Below are positions 51,154-59,938 of a stretch of DNA of 64,000 bases, piece by piece. The notes under the pieces are model-generated. The model was not told where the DNA came from and searched no databases. It worked only from the letters and a program-made list of their open reading frames with translations. The position numbers and the translations under genes were made by a program. Source of the stretch: Clostridia bacterium (GTDB lineage: Bacteria; Bacillota; Clostridia; Oscillospirales; Acutalibacteraceae); contig JAFTUG010000016.1 in NCBI GenBank assembly GCA_017466365.1, positions 1-64,000 of the forward strand, given 5' to 3'. Each line of letters starts with the position of its first letter. Positions within the stretch are counted from its first letter, which is position 1.

Positions 51154-52224
51154 ATGAGAAATATTAACAAAATGTCGCCCAAAGTTTATTGTCTGCTTAC
51201 GGTGTTTTCGGCGATTACAGCAATGATTATCTATCGATTAACCCTGTTTCGCTGTATGCTTTTTTCTTCTTATAATTCATCAATCACTTTGCTCTGGGCT
51301 ATATGGGGTATATCTATGGCGGTTACGTATCTTCTTACATATAAGCGCAGGCGTAATTATTTTTCGGTGTTTGCAAATACTGTTTTGCCGTTTGGAATTT
51401 ATTCCCTGATGGTGTATGAAAACAGCCATTTGTATTTATGTGCGGCAATTGAAATGGCGATTATTGTTCTTGGCGGAATTTACAGCTTTGCGGTTCTTAT
51501 TAGAAAGATTAATCCTGCCAATCCTGCAGGGACTGCCGTGATTATGAAAAACAGAATATTGAGCTGCATTAACGGAACTAAAGGCATTGCGGCGGTATGC
51601 TTTTCTGTTTTATTTATTTATGTTACCGCTCTTAATGCTTTCGGCATGCCTTCGTTTATACCTGCAGTAAAGCCTACGGAGGAAGTGAACGAAAACAAAG
51701 AAGCGGTTATCGAAGAGTATATGCCTGTGATTTCAAGCATAGATGAGTCGGTTTGGAAAAATCTTTCGTTTGATGACAGACTTGATGTTTTGCAGACAAT
51801 TGCAAACGTTGAGAAAACACAGCTCGGAATCAGCCATGAAGTGAATGTTTGCGCAGCTTCTCTCGGCTGGGGTACATACGGAACTTATGATTATTCAAAG
51901 CATGAGGTCACAATTAATATGCAGATTATTATGGATGATGATTCAACCGAAGCCGTAAAAACCCTCTGCCATGAGCTGCGCCATGCTTTTCAGCATGATG
52001 CCGCAGATGCATATCTTTCTCTTGATGAAAAATATCAGCAGCTTGCTGTTTTTGACGATATGCGAGCTTTTTATGAGAACCTCGATGATTATCAGAATGC
52101 ATCGCGCGACGGATTTGATGCTTATGAGAATCAGACTGTTGAGGTTGACAGCCGCAAATACGAAGAAGAAAGAGCGGAATTCTATTTTGAACAGGCAAAA
52201 ATTTATCTTGCCGATGCAGCATAA
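51154..52224 (+). CDS. membrane-anchored HExxH putative metallopeptidase
   Basis: A 356-residue protein not matching any family I know by name. The N-terminal half has about five hydrophobic segments (residues about 10-165) with basic loops. The C-terminal domain (about 185-356) contains TLCHELRHAFQHDAAD with HELRH at 273-277, the zincin pattern, followed by aspartate/glutamate-rich segments and ERAEFYFEQ that could give the third ligand. The spacing fits a minigluzincin-like fold, which is an inference. First gene of a three-gene unit. A membrane protease or toxin-like role is possible but unsupported. Confidence 0.6.
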   Translation: MRNINKMSPKVYCLLTVFSAITAMIIYRLTLFRCMLFSSYNSSITLLWAIWGISMAVTYLLTYKRRRNYFSVFANTVLPFGIYSLMVYENSHLYLCAAIEMAIIVLGGIYSFAVLIRKINPANPAGTAVIMKNRILSCINGTKGIAAVCFSVLFIYVTALNAFGMPSFIPAVKPTEEVNENKEAVIEEYMPVISSIDESVWKNLSFDDRLDVLQTIANVEKTQLGISHEVNVCAASLGWGTYGTYDYSKHEVTINMQIIMDDDSTEAVKTLCHELRHAFQHDAADAYLSLDEKYQQLAVFDDMRAFYENLDDYQNASRDGFDAYENQTVEVDSRKYEEERAEFYFEQAKIYLADAA

Positions 52225-52268
52225 AGAGCGATTAATTTTGATTTAAAATGAAAAGGAGAAATAAAATT

Positions 52269-52661
52269 ATGAAAACGACTTTTGAAGAATTCTCTGTAAT
52301 GGCGCTTCGTCCTGCGCTTTATAACGGAAAGCACCTGGAAGTTGATGTTGATTTCAGAAAGGCATCGTTTCGCAGAGTTGGCATTGAAGTATCAAAGGCA
52401 ATTAATGCACCGGTCGGCGACACGGTAAAAATCAGCGGAAATATTTTTACCGGCAATTCAGATTTCAACCACATAGGTATTTATATGTACGGAGATGTTC
52501 TTACGGAATTCATCAACAGATACGGAATCAACAGAATTTCGGGTACAGTCAGAATGAAGCTCGAACAAGTTTATGCCGTTTATGAATACAACAACTACGG
52601 AATTGAACCGGTTGAAGAAGAAATCACCGCATATAAGCTCGTTGAAATTATCGGCGATTAA
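52269..52661 (+). CDS. conserved hypothetical small protein
   Basis: A 130-residue protein, predicted beta-rich and soluble, with no recognised domain. The ATG at 52269 has AAAGGAG ten bases upstream; an in-frame ATG at 52248 is too close to the preceding gene's end to be served by that site. It lies 44 bases after the HExxH gene and 44 before the pyrophosphatase fusion, so all three are probably one operon. No signal peptide or membrane segment. Confidence 0.6.
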   Translation: MKTTFEEFSVMALRPALYNGKHLEVDVDFRKASFRRVGIEVSKAINAPVGDTVKISGNIFTGNSDFNHIGIYMYGDVLTEFINRYGINRISGTVRMKLEQVYAVYEYNNYGIEPVEEEITAYKLVEIIGD

Positions 52662-52705
52662 TCGAGGCGGTTGCTTATGGTTTATTGATGTTGAAAGGAT
52701 AGGAG

Positions 52706-53839
52706 ATGAACAAGATGCTTAAAGAGAAAATTCGGATATACATTAAAAACGAGGAAGAAGCCGAGCTTGCTTTAAGGAGATTTATTCAAAGCCATGAAAA
52801 CGTTGAGCTTTTGAGCGAATCAAAATCAGGCAAGCATATCCTTGCCGTATGCGGTGCATCTTATGTGGTTTTTGAGAAATCTCCCGATGATGACGTGCAT
52901 GATACACCGACCTGCAGATATGTAGGTTCAACCTTTATGGGTTCCGAAGAGGAAGAGTGCTTTGCAGATGATTTTATTTGGCATGAACATGGCGGCTGTG
53001 TATCGATTTTGTTTCGTGATATATATGAATACAGCCGCAGATCAAGTGTGAGGGTTGTGTTTGACGAATATGCATATGAATTTTCCGAGCGCAAATTCAG
53101 AACAAAGAATGATAACCCCCGTTTTATTAAAAGGAAAAAACTTGTCCGTTCATATCTCGGAAAAACCGTTGAGATTTTTATGGACAGACCTGTCGGCTAT
53201 GTTCACGAAAAAGAGAAGTATACTCTCACATACCCCATAAATTACGGGTTTATCCCTGATGTTATCGGCGGTGACGGTGAAGAGCTTGATGTTTATCTGC
53301 TCGGTATTGATAAGCCTGTGAGCAGATACACGGCAAAAATAATCGGCATTGTTCACAGAGAAAACGATACCGAAGATAAGCTCATCGCCGCACCTGAAGG
53401 AATGTTTTTTACCAAAGAAGAAATCGCAGGGCAGATTAATTTTCAGGAGAAGCATTATGACTCATTCATCGAAACTGTCGACTCTTTTTTTGAATGCTCT
53501 GTAAAAGACTGCTTTGTTGACAGAAAGCTTCCTGCCGAGCTTGAACACTTCCTGCTTAATAAGCTTCTCTGCCCTTGTGAAGATGATGTTTACAGATTCC
53601 CTTCATGGAAGGAATACGGCAGCCTTGATGAGTTTAAGGCTTACAGGGATATGGAAGAACACGGCGATATAACGATTTACCGCCCTGAATTTGTCTGCAA
53701 TCCACGAACTCTGTTTACCGCATTGTGGAGAAGATATCTCTGCAAAAAACTCAGACTGTCCGATAAAGCAAAAATCAACCTCATATTCTATTTCAGGAAC
53801 GGAAATCTTATAATGAAGGTCGAAAGCATTGAAGAATAA
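52706..53839 (+). CDS. inorganic-pyrophosphatase-like domain with extra N- and C-terminal domains
   Basis: A 377-residue protein. Residues about 150-260 match the compact Firmicutes-type family I pyrophosphatase: GKTVEIFMDRPVGYVH, YPINYGFIPDVIGGDGEELD (the YP-NYGFIP core and D-G-E-E-L-D metal site, where the usual middle Asp is Glu), and GIVHRENDTEDKLIAAP. Residues 1-about 145 and about 270-377 have no counterpart in ordinary pyrophosphatases; the N-terminal part is acidic with several Cys. Whether it still hydrolyses pyrophosphate is open, since key residues are partly conserved. Last gene of the 51154-53839 unit. Confidence 0.65.
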   Translation: MNKMLKEKIRIYIKNEEEAELALRRFIQSHENVELLSESKSGKHILAVCGASYVVFEKSPDDDVHDTPTCRYVGSTFMGSEEEECFADDFIWHEHGGCVSILFRDIYEYSRRSSVRVVFDEYAYEFSERKFRTKNDNPRFIKRKKLVRSYLGKTVEIFMDRPVGYVHEKEKYTLTYPINYGFIPDVIGGDGEELDVYLLGIDKPVSRYTAKIIGIVHRENDTEDKLIAAPEGMFFTKEEIAGQINFQEKHYDSFIETVDSFFECSVKDCFVDRKLPAELEHFLLNKLLCPCEDDVYRFPSWKEYGSLDEFKAYRDMEEHGDITIYRPEFVCNPRTLFTALWRRYLCKKLRLSDKAKINLIFYFRNGNLIMKVESIEE

Positions 53840-53908
53840 GAGCAAGCAGAGGCATCAGCAGTTAGGAGAGCTGTCCCGAGACTAATCAGAAAGGGAATAT
53901 GGAAAAAT

Positions 53909-54045
53909 ATGCAGAACGGACAAAAGTACGTCAAATGGCGAAGTTTGTTCGTAGCATAAAACATTGTTTTTTCTTCATTTCTGACTTTTGAGTAAAATTT
54001 TAGGGTTCTGCAGGATATTAATTCCTGTAGAACCCTTGTTATATA
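53909..54045. repeat. intergenic repeat, short copy
   Basis: Second copy of the element at 32135-32320, lacking its about 50-base hairpin insert, about 21 kb away. It ends in the same 13-bp hairpin (54003-54015 with 54023-54035), which lies between convergent genes and works as a terminator for both. Confidence 0.75.
54003..54035. terminator. bidirectional terminator
   Basis: 13-bp stem (54003-54015 with 54023-54035, one G-T pair), AT loop, between the convergent pyrophosphatase-fusion and oxidoreductase genes. Confidence 0.75.
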
Positions 54046-54094
54046 TTGTTTTATGCGGTCTGTGCTTTTTTACATACCCTTTGAAAATGTTTTG

Positions 54095-55288
54095 TTAAAT
54101 ATCGAACTTATCTGCATCATATTTTGTGCAGGGATAGTTTGCAACGCCGTTTTCATCGGGGAAGGGTGAGAGGTTATCGTTTTCATACAGCTTTCTCTCT
54201 TCCTCGTTTGAGAAATCGGGGATTTTATATTCTGCACCGTTGTGAAGACTGCTTCTCCAGCCGAGAATTGCAACCGCCGACATAGCGCATGAACGGTATG
54301 CATTGAAATAGGGCTGTCTGCCTTCAAGAATGCAGCTTAAGAATTCGTGGGCTACATAGTAGTCGCCGCCCGAATGTCCGCACTGACTTGCCTTATTCTT
54401 ATCGAAGGGATAACCGACGGTTGAAACCTTTTCCTTTTCAGCGCCTTCGGGAATTTCCCAGTCATTGTATACAATGCGGATTTTGCCTTCATCGCCTCTT
54501 ACGGTTTCAGCGCTGCCCTTTGCACATGCGAAGCGGTACCAGTTGCCGTGACCGCCGAATTTTGCCCAACCTGTAATTCTTGCAACTGCACCTCTGCTCA
54601 TTGTGCAGAGCATGATTGATGCAACATCCTTAATGGGTTCGCCTTCACGCTCCTGACGCATTCCGTCGGTGTAAATGCTTCTTGCGTTAACCGAAACGGG
54701 AATATCGTTTGTAACTCTCATAAGAGGAGCGAATGAATGGCTTAAGTAGAAGCCTGAAGGCATAAGTGCACGCCAATGGGTTGTTGTGGGAGTGTAGTGA
54801 ACATATTCCTCGTGGCTCATGGGATGAACATATTCGCCCTCGCAGTAAAGTGCCTCGCCGAGAGAGCCTTCTTTGTAAATTTCTGTAAGCTTGCTGATAA
54901 CTGCAAAGTATGCATAGTTTTCCGCAAGCATATAAATTGCACCGCTCTTTTCGGATGCACGGCAGATTTCAACGCATTCAGCCATGGTAACAGCAGGCAT
55001 TGTTTCGCTTAAAACATGAATTCCTTTTTCAAGAGCCTTTACTGCATATCTTGCGTGCTGATGGAAGAAGTTTGTAAGCACAACCGCATCCATGCCGCTT
55101 TCGATGAATTCGTCAAAATCGGTGAAGAATTTTGTTTCTTCGCAGCAGTATTTCTTGATGTTTTCATAAGTTGATTCGTCATAATCGCAAACTGCGCTTA
55201 TGTATGCTTTTTCGGTAAGAGTGAGACCCTGCGCAATGCCGCAGCCTCTTCTTGCACCGAAAACACCTATCTTCAATTTTTTGTCCAT
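54095..55288 (-). CDS. Gfo/Idh/MocA-family oxidoreductase
   Basis: A 397-residue NAD(P)-dependent sugar oxidoreductase. N-terminal Rossmann domain with KIGVFGARRGCGIAQGLT (G-x-x-x-G-x-x), the HVLSETMPAVTMAECVEI stretch (EKP-equivalent), and a C-terminal substrate domain with MLAENYAYFAVISKLTEIY and HWRALMPSGFYLSHS. It closely parallels the second half of the fusion at 16755. ATG with AAAGGAGG upstream. Followed on the same strand by nothing and preceded by the GH95-like gene, 34 bases away, so the two are an operon for glycoside breakdown. Confidence 0.9.
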   Translation of the reverse strand: MDKKLKIGVFGARRGCGIAQGLTLTEKAYISAVCDYDESTYENIKKYCCEETKFFTDFDEFIESGMDAVVLTNFFHQHARYAVKALEKGIHVLSETMPAVTMAECVEICRASEKSGAIYMLAENYAYFAVISKLTEIYKEGSLGEALYCEGEYVHPMSHEEYVHYTPTTTHWRALMPSGFYLSHSFAPLMRVTNDIPVSVNARSIYTDGMRQEREGEPIKDVASIMLCTMSRGAVARITGWAKFGGHGNWYRFACAKGSAETVRGDEGKIRIVYNDWEIPEGAEKEKVSTVGYPFDKNKASQCGHSGGDYYVAHEFLSCILEGRQPYFNAYRSCAMSAVAILGWRSSLHNGAEYKIPDFSNEEERKLYENDNLSPFPDENGVANYPCTKYDADKFDI

Positions 55289-55322
55289 GATAGTATCCTC
55301 CTTTGGAAATAATACTGTATTT

Positions 55323-57416
55323 TTATATTAAAATATATGTTGCATCTGCCTGCGTTTCAAAAGAAACGGTGCAGCCGTTCCTGATATAAGGAATTTGCTC
55401 TTTATCCGATTCTCTTATAACGCATTTTATATCGGAGCATTCCACGCTGCAAGTTCTGCCCTTGAGACTCTTGATTTTCAATGATGTGACTTTTTCGTTT
55501 TTGTTTTCGGCAGAAACAAGAAAAGCACCGTCGGCCCTCAAGTTTTCAAATGAGGCAGCTGATTTTTTGTCCCAGCAGGGGAAAAGTCTGATAACACCCT
55601 CATGGCTTTGCATGAGCATTTCATTAACGGTTGCGGGAATTGTCGTAAGATGCTCGATTCCGCCGCCGTGATGGCGGAAAAGTCTGTTGGGAAGTCCGAA
55701 TTCCTTGATGTTCTGACGGATACCTTCTATCAAAAAATCAGGGTCAACGCCGATTCTTGCGCCTGCGGGAAGGTATGAGTTTGAACCGTTATCGTCAAGT
55801 CGTCTGTCATTGATGAAATATGTGTTTCTTGCGATTTTCAGCAGCTTTTCACCCGAAGAAAATCCTATCTGGGAAGCGGGATAAATATGCTGAAGTCCTA
55901 CCGTGTTATCATTTCTCCAGCGAATGCCTCTTTTTGAGTAGCGGAAGCATTTTTTGCCGTGCTTGATAAATGTCGGGAAGTCGCTCAAATTATTAATAAT
56001 ATCCTCCCACAAGGGATATTTTTCGGAGTTGAGATTAAGCTCTTTTGCCATATCGTAAATTCCGCTGAAAAGCAGCTTGACAAGACCGAGAGAGTTTATG
56101 GCATTTACGGTATTTATCTGCCCTATATGTGTTAAAGAATTGAATTTTTCGCCGCGGTAATAGGGGATTTCGTGGGCCGCATCATTCTTTATAACGTATC
56201 TGCCTTTTTGCTTAACAAGATGATCTTCCCAGAAAGCGGCTGTGTTGAATACAAAATCATAGTAGTTTTCAATTGCATAATCCTTGTCATAGGTCGAAAA
56301 CCAATGCATTATGGGAATTACGCAGGCATAAGCGGCGTGGCTTTTCTGACCGAGAAAAAGTATGCCGTGCTCCTTGCAATCCGCTTGGCTGTAAACATCA
56401 TATGCTTTCGGTCCGAAGCTTACGGGGAATGCATAGCCTCTGCAGCCGAAAAGCTTTGCCATTCTTTTTGCTTCTTCACGCATATCATTGACGGGTGCCA
56501 TGTATCCGTCAAAAAGCTCGGGATGATTGGAAGAAAATATGCAATAGTAAGGAGCTTCGTAGTTATAATTCATATGATAATCTCCCGCCCAGGGGAAGAA
56601 ATCATCTGTTATGAAATTGCCGAATAATCCGGGAGGAAATTCTTTGTTGCCCATGCATCCTGCAAGGTGATAAAGGCTTGAATTATAGAATTTCTCGATT
56701 TCTTTATCTTCAAGGATTACCTTGGAAGCGGAAAAGAATTTTTTCCATTTTTCTTGTGTTCTTGCCTTGTCACGCTCATAATCGCCCTGCAAGGCAAGCT
56801 CAATACCTTTTTTGGTGTAATCGGCGTCATCAAAGTGAGTAACCGCAGAAATGCAACAGCTGACAGTTTTAAAACCGTCCGATGTTTGTGTATCAAGCTC
56901 CTTGCAGCAGAGAATTACAGCCGATTCACGGTCAACCTCTTTGCCGTCAAATTTGCGCAGATAACATTTTACACCGTTATCCGTAAACTCGGAATTGTTT
57001 GAATTGCAGGTGTCGGGCATTTCAATGCCGATACTCGGGAATTCTTCCGACTCGGGTGCTTTTATTTGAAAATAAATCAGATTTTCGGGAGCAACAAACA
57101 GCTCCATTCCGATTTTTCCGAATTTGCATTCAAGAAGTCCTTTGTCAAAATACTGCTTTATATTATATTCCGACAAATCAACGTTGCCGATTCGAAGACA
57201 GCCAACGGTTTTTATTCCGCCGTCGGTATGTGCACCGGGAGTAAATTTCCAGAAATCGCATTTTGAAATATGAATGAGAAGATCTTTATCATCATTGTCA
57301 AAAACAACTCCGAGATCACCGTTGCCGCACATTGCGCCTGCAGGAATTTTATAAATTGTACCGCTGCCGTTTGTATTTATCGGTTTTGATGTTATTTCGT
57401 TAAAATAAGTGTTCAA
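55323..57416 (-). CDS. GH95-like (alpha/alpha)6-barrel glycoside hydrolase
   Basis: A 697-residue glycosidase of the GH65/GH95 clan type. N-terminal beta domain (about 1-230), then the catalytic barrel with the segment FPWAGDYHMNYNYEAPYY (resembling the WNGDYHTNIN signature of GH95), HPELFDGYM and YFPVSFGPKA-like loops, and EIPYYRGEKFNSLTHIGQIN. Catalytic residues are not assignable with certainty. No signal peptide; intracellular. GH95 enzymes are alpha-L-fucosidases or galactosidases; the linkage specificity here is uncertain. TTG start with GGTTGGTGAT upstream and a promoter at 57440-57468; the Gfo/Idh gene follows. Confidence 0.72.
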   Translation of the reverse strand: MNTYFNEITSKPINTNGSGTIYKIPAGAMCGNGDLGVVFDNDDKDLLIHISKCDFWKFTPGAHTDGGIKTVGCLRIGNVDLSEYNIKQYFDKGLLECKFGKIGMELFVAPENLIYFQIKAPESEEFPSIGIEMPDTCNSNNSEFTDNGVKCYLRKFDGKEVDRESAVILCCKELDTQTSDGFKTVSCCISAVTHFDDADYTKKGIELALQGDYERDKARTQEKWKKFFSASKVILEDKEIEKFYNSSLYHLAGCMGNKEFPPGLFGNFITDDFFPWAGDYHMNYNYEAPYYCIFSSNHPELFDGYMAPVNDMREEAKRMAKLFGCRGYAFPVSFGPKAYDVYSQADCKEHGILFLGQKSHAAYACVIPIMHWFSTYDKDYAIENYYDFVFNTAAFWEDHLVKQKGRYVIKNDAAHEIPYYRGEKFNSLTHIGQINTVNAINSLGLVKLLFSGIYDMAKELNLNSEKYPLWEDIINNLSDFPTFIKHGKKCFRYSKRGIRWRNDNTVGLQHIYPASQIGFSSGEKLLKIARNTYFINDRRLDDNGSNSYLPAGARIGVDPDFLIEGIRQNIKEFGLPNRLFRHHGGGIEHLTTIPATVNEMLMQSHEGVIRLFPCWDKKSAASFENLRADGAFLVSAENKNEKVTSLKIKSLKGRTCSVECSDIKCVIRESDKEQIPYIRNGCTVSFETQADATYILI

Positions 57417-57439
57417 TTGCGCATCACCAACCTTTTGAT

Positions 57440-57468
57440 ATTATAATTGGTTTTTATGCTTAAATCAA
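57440..57468 (-). promoter_or_regulatory. sigma-A promoter of the GH95-Gfo/Idh operon
   Basis: Minus strand: -35 TTGATT (57463-57468), 17-base spacer, -10 TATAAT (57440-57445), 24 bases before the TTG start. The remaining 57469-57769 is AT-rich with no gene or clear RNA element; the spore protein's sigma-G-type promoter should be there, but I could not place it with confidence. Confidence 0.7.
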
Positions 57469-57769
57469 GTGAAATAAACAAAACGGCTGAAAATATTATT
57501 TTCAGTAAAACCATATCAGAATTAATAAGGGCGAAGATATATCAAATTTGTTTTACTTTTTTATAGTGAAATGATCCTTAATTCCCCATATAATGACTAC
57601 ATGACTGATTAAAGGTAGCCGATGTTTCTTTGTTGGTATATGATAAACGTAGGAATCACAAACAATTTCAAAACTTTCAAATTAATCAAAAAATTAACAT
57701 TAATAAACCCTCGAATGCTTGCAACAATAATAAAGCAAACGCAAAAAGAAACAAAGGGGTGTAAACGAA

Positions 57770-58024
57770 ATGTCAAAGAATAATTCAGTTGTTCCTCAGG
57801 CAAGAGCTGCTCTTGACCAGTTCAAGATGGAAGCTGCAAGAGAAGTTGGCGTTAACCTTAAGCAGGGTTATAACGGCGACCTCACTTCCAAGGAAGCAGG
57901 TTCAGTAGGCGGCCAGATGGTCAAGAACATCTGTCCCGTACGAACTGTGAAATTTACCCGCAATTACCGTTGGCTTGATGGTCACAGCAAAGAGATTACA
58001 TACGAAGTGGCTCTTGCGGTGTGA
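57770..58024 (+). CDS. alpha/beta-type small acid-soluble spore protein with an altered C-terminus
   Basis: SASP that coats spore DNA. Residues 1-53 match the family exactly (PQARAALDQFKMEAAREVGV with the GPR protease region, then LKQGYNGDLTSKEAGSVGGQ and MVK). From about residue 54 the expected second DNA-binding helix (normally MVK-K/R-hydrophobic-...-E) is replaced by CPVRTVKFTRNYRWLDGHSK and an Ala-Val end unlike any SASP. The reading frame stays open to TGA at 58022. Ribosome site AAAGGGG. The break near 57930 looks like a DNA junction. DNA binding may be impaired. Confidence 0.8.
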   Translation: MSKNNSVVPQARAALDQFKMEAAREVGVNLKQGYNGDLTSKEAGSVGGQMVKNICPVRTVKFTRNYRWLDGHSKEITYEVALAV

Positions 58025-58066
58025 GGAAGAACACCAAGGGGATTTTGACGATATAATCATTCATAC

Positions 58067-58100
58067 TTGACAGATTAATTGCTATTTGGTATTATAATAC
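58067..58100 (+). promoter_or_regulatory. hipBA promoter with palindromic operator
   Basis: -35 TTGACA (58067-58072), 17-base spacer, -10 TATTAT (58090-58095). GTATTATAATAC (58089-58100), a perfect 12-base palindrome, covers the -10; HipB-type antitoxins typically bind such sites to repress their operon. Confidence 0.65.
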
Positions 58101-58132
58101 TGCAAATATGAATAGTTATATTTGGAGGGATT

Positions 58133-58486
58133 ATGAAGTTTATGCAACTCGAAAGTGAAAAAGCGATTCTGAGGGAATTTGGTAATCGCATAAAACAATA
58201 CAGGATTTCTTTGAATGTTACACAACAGCAACTTGCTCAGAGATGCGGTGTTTCCGTCAGTACTCTTATGCGGATTGAAAACGGAGATGACCCGAAATGG
58301 TCAACGATAATCAAAATTTTATCGGAATTCAATTTGCTCGATAATCTTGATGTTTTAATACCCGAACCTCAACCCGATTACAAAGCGATGTTTGAGGAAA
58401 AGACTGCAAGAAAACGTGCAAGACCCGATAAGAAAAAATCGGGCGATACTTGGGTCTGGGAAGAAGATAAGGAGAATGAAGATTGA
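58133..58486 (+). CDS. HipB-like XRE antitoxin
   Basis: A 117-residue DNA-binding protein. HTH_3 domain at about 10-65 (FGNRIKQYRISLNVTQQQLA, CGVSVSTLMRIENGDDPKWS), and a basic, flexible C-terminal tail (ARKRARPDKKKSGD). It overlaps the kinase gene by 4 bases and is the expected antitoxin and autoregulator. ATG at 58133 with TGGAGGG upstream. The operon promoter and palindrome lie at 58067-58100. Confidence 0.88.
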   Translation: MKFMQLESEKAILREFGNRIKQYRISLNVTQQQLAQRCGVSVSTLMRIENGDDPKWSTIIKILSEFNLLDNLDVLIPEPQPDYKAMFEEKTARKRARPDKKKSGDTWVWEEDKENED

Positions 58487-59772
58487 AAAACATAAATACT
58501 GTCCGTGTGAAATTATGGGGTACTACCGTCGGATATCTTCATCAGGAAGATAACGGACTTGTCGGATTTCAATATGATGACGATTTTCTGAAAAGCAATA
58601 TTGAAATTTCACCCGTTAAAATGCCGTTATCAACGGTCACTTATTCATTTCCTGTTTTGCCCGAACAGACTTTTCACGGCTTGCCTGGAATGGTTGCCGA
58701 TTCGCTTCCCGATAAATTCGGTAACATTGTCATAAAGAACTATCTTGAAAGTCAAGGAAGAACCGAAGACAGTTTGTCGGTTATTGAGAAACTTTGTTAT
58801 ACGGGCAAGCGTGGTATGGGTGCATTGGAATACGAGCCTTCACAAGAAATTGTGTCTGCAAACGAAAAGGTTGACCTCGATGCTCTGACAAAGCTCGCTT
58901 CCGATATTTTGTCCGAAAAAGAGAAGCTTCATATTGAGAAAAACGACAATCTTATGGCACAGTTGATGGAATGCGGTTCATCTGTCGGTGGTGCAAGAGC
59001 AAAAACTCTTATTGCATGGAACCCCGAAACAAACGATATCCGTTCGGGACAAATTCATGCAGGTAAGGGTTATGAATACTGGCTTTTAAAGTTCGACAAT
59101 ATCAAGAACAATAAGGATAGAGATTCAAGACCCGATGACGGTGAATACACAAAAGTTGAATATGCCTATTATATTATGGCTCTTGATGCGGGAATTGAAA
59201 TGAGCGAAAGCAGACTTTACAAAGAAAACGGCAGTGCTCATTTTATGACGAAACGTTTTGACCGCAAGGGTGCAAAAGGTGAAAAACTTCATATGCAGTC
59301 ACTTTGTGCTATGGCTCATATGGATTTCAATTCGCCGAGAGTTTATTCCTATGAAGAAGCTTTTGCAGTAATGAAACAGCTCAGACTTCCGTACAGCGAT
59401 TTTGTTCAGTTGTTCAGAAGAATGGTTTTCAATGAGCTTGCAAAGAACTATGATGACCACACCAAAAACATCTCGTTCCTTATGGATAAAAAGGGCGTAT
59501 GGTCACTGTCGCCTGCGTATGACGTGACATTTTCTTACAGAAAAGACAGCATCTGGGTTAATGCCCATCAGATGCTTATTAACGGAAAATCCGATGACAT
59601 AACAGATGAAGATATGATGAAGGTTGCAGAAAAAGTCGGAATCAAAAAATCCGATGCGATAAAATGCATTGAACAGGTCAAAACTTCCGTTTCAAAGTGG
59701 GAGGATTTTGCACGACAAGCGGATTTATCTCAAAACAATATCAAAAAGATACAGAAAGTTTTAGGTATATAA
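58483..59772 (+). CDS. hipA: HipA-family Ser/Thr kinase toxin
   Basis: Toxin kinase of 429 residues. HipA phosphorylates glutamyl-tRNA synthetase or similar targets and induces dormancy. N-terminal couple-HipA region (VRVKLWGTTVGYLHQED), then the kinase: SSVGGARAKTLIAW (nucleotide loop), TKVEYAYYIMALDAGIEM, the catalytic NYDDHTKNISFLMD (D-H-x-K-N) and LSPAYDVTFSY (metal Asp). All catalytic residues appear intact. The TTG start lies within the end of hipB with AAGGAG upstream. Terminator at 59773-59811. Confidence 0.92.
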   Translation: MKNINTVRVKLWGTTVGYLHQEDNGLVGFQYDDDFLKSNIEISPVKMPLSTVTYSFPVLPEQTFHGLPGMVADSLPDKFGNIVIKNYLESQGRTEDSLSVIEKLCYTGKRGMGALEYEPSQEIVSANEKVDLDALTKLASDILSEKEKLHIEKNDNLMAQLMECGSSVGGARAKTLIAWNPETNDIRSGQIHAGKGYEYWLLKFDNIKNNKDRDSRPDDGEYTKVEYAYYIMALDAGIEMSESRLYKENGSAHFMTKRFDRKGAKGEKLHMQSLCAMAHMDFNSPRVYSYEEAFAVMKQLRLPYSDFVQLFRRMVFNELAKNYDDHTKNISFLMDKKGVWSLSPAYDVTFSYRKDSIWVNAHQMLINGKSDDITDEDMMKVAEKVGIKKSDAIKCIEQVKTSVSKWEDFARQADLSQNNIKKIQKVLGI

Positions 59773-59811
59773 CAAAAACAGCGTACAGAGCAAATCCGTA
59801 CGCTGTTTTTG
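59773..59811. terminator. terminator of hipBA
   Basis: Perfect 14-bp stem (59773-59786 with 59798-59811), 11-base loop, with a T tract built into the 3' arm, two bases after the hipA stop codon. Confidence 0.85.
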
Positions 59812-59938
59812 TTTAGGAATCAAAGTGAAAGATACTTACCTAATAGGAGACCAAAAAAGAAATTCTTAAAGCAAATGGCATAGATCATATTTACCTATAA
59901 CGATAGTGTATTAAATTAAAAGGTTTCATATTGAAATC

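Noticed and set aside
59847-59900. Short plus-strand coding-like stretch (ETKKEILKANGIDHIYL then stop) after hipA
   Set aside because: Too short, no start or ribosome site, no identifiable parent gene; at most a decayed fragment.
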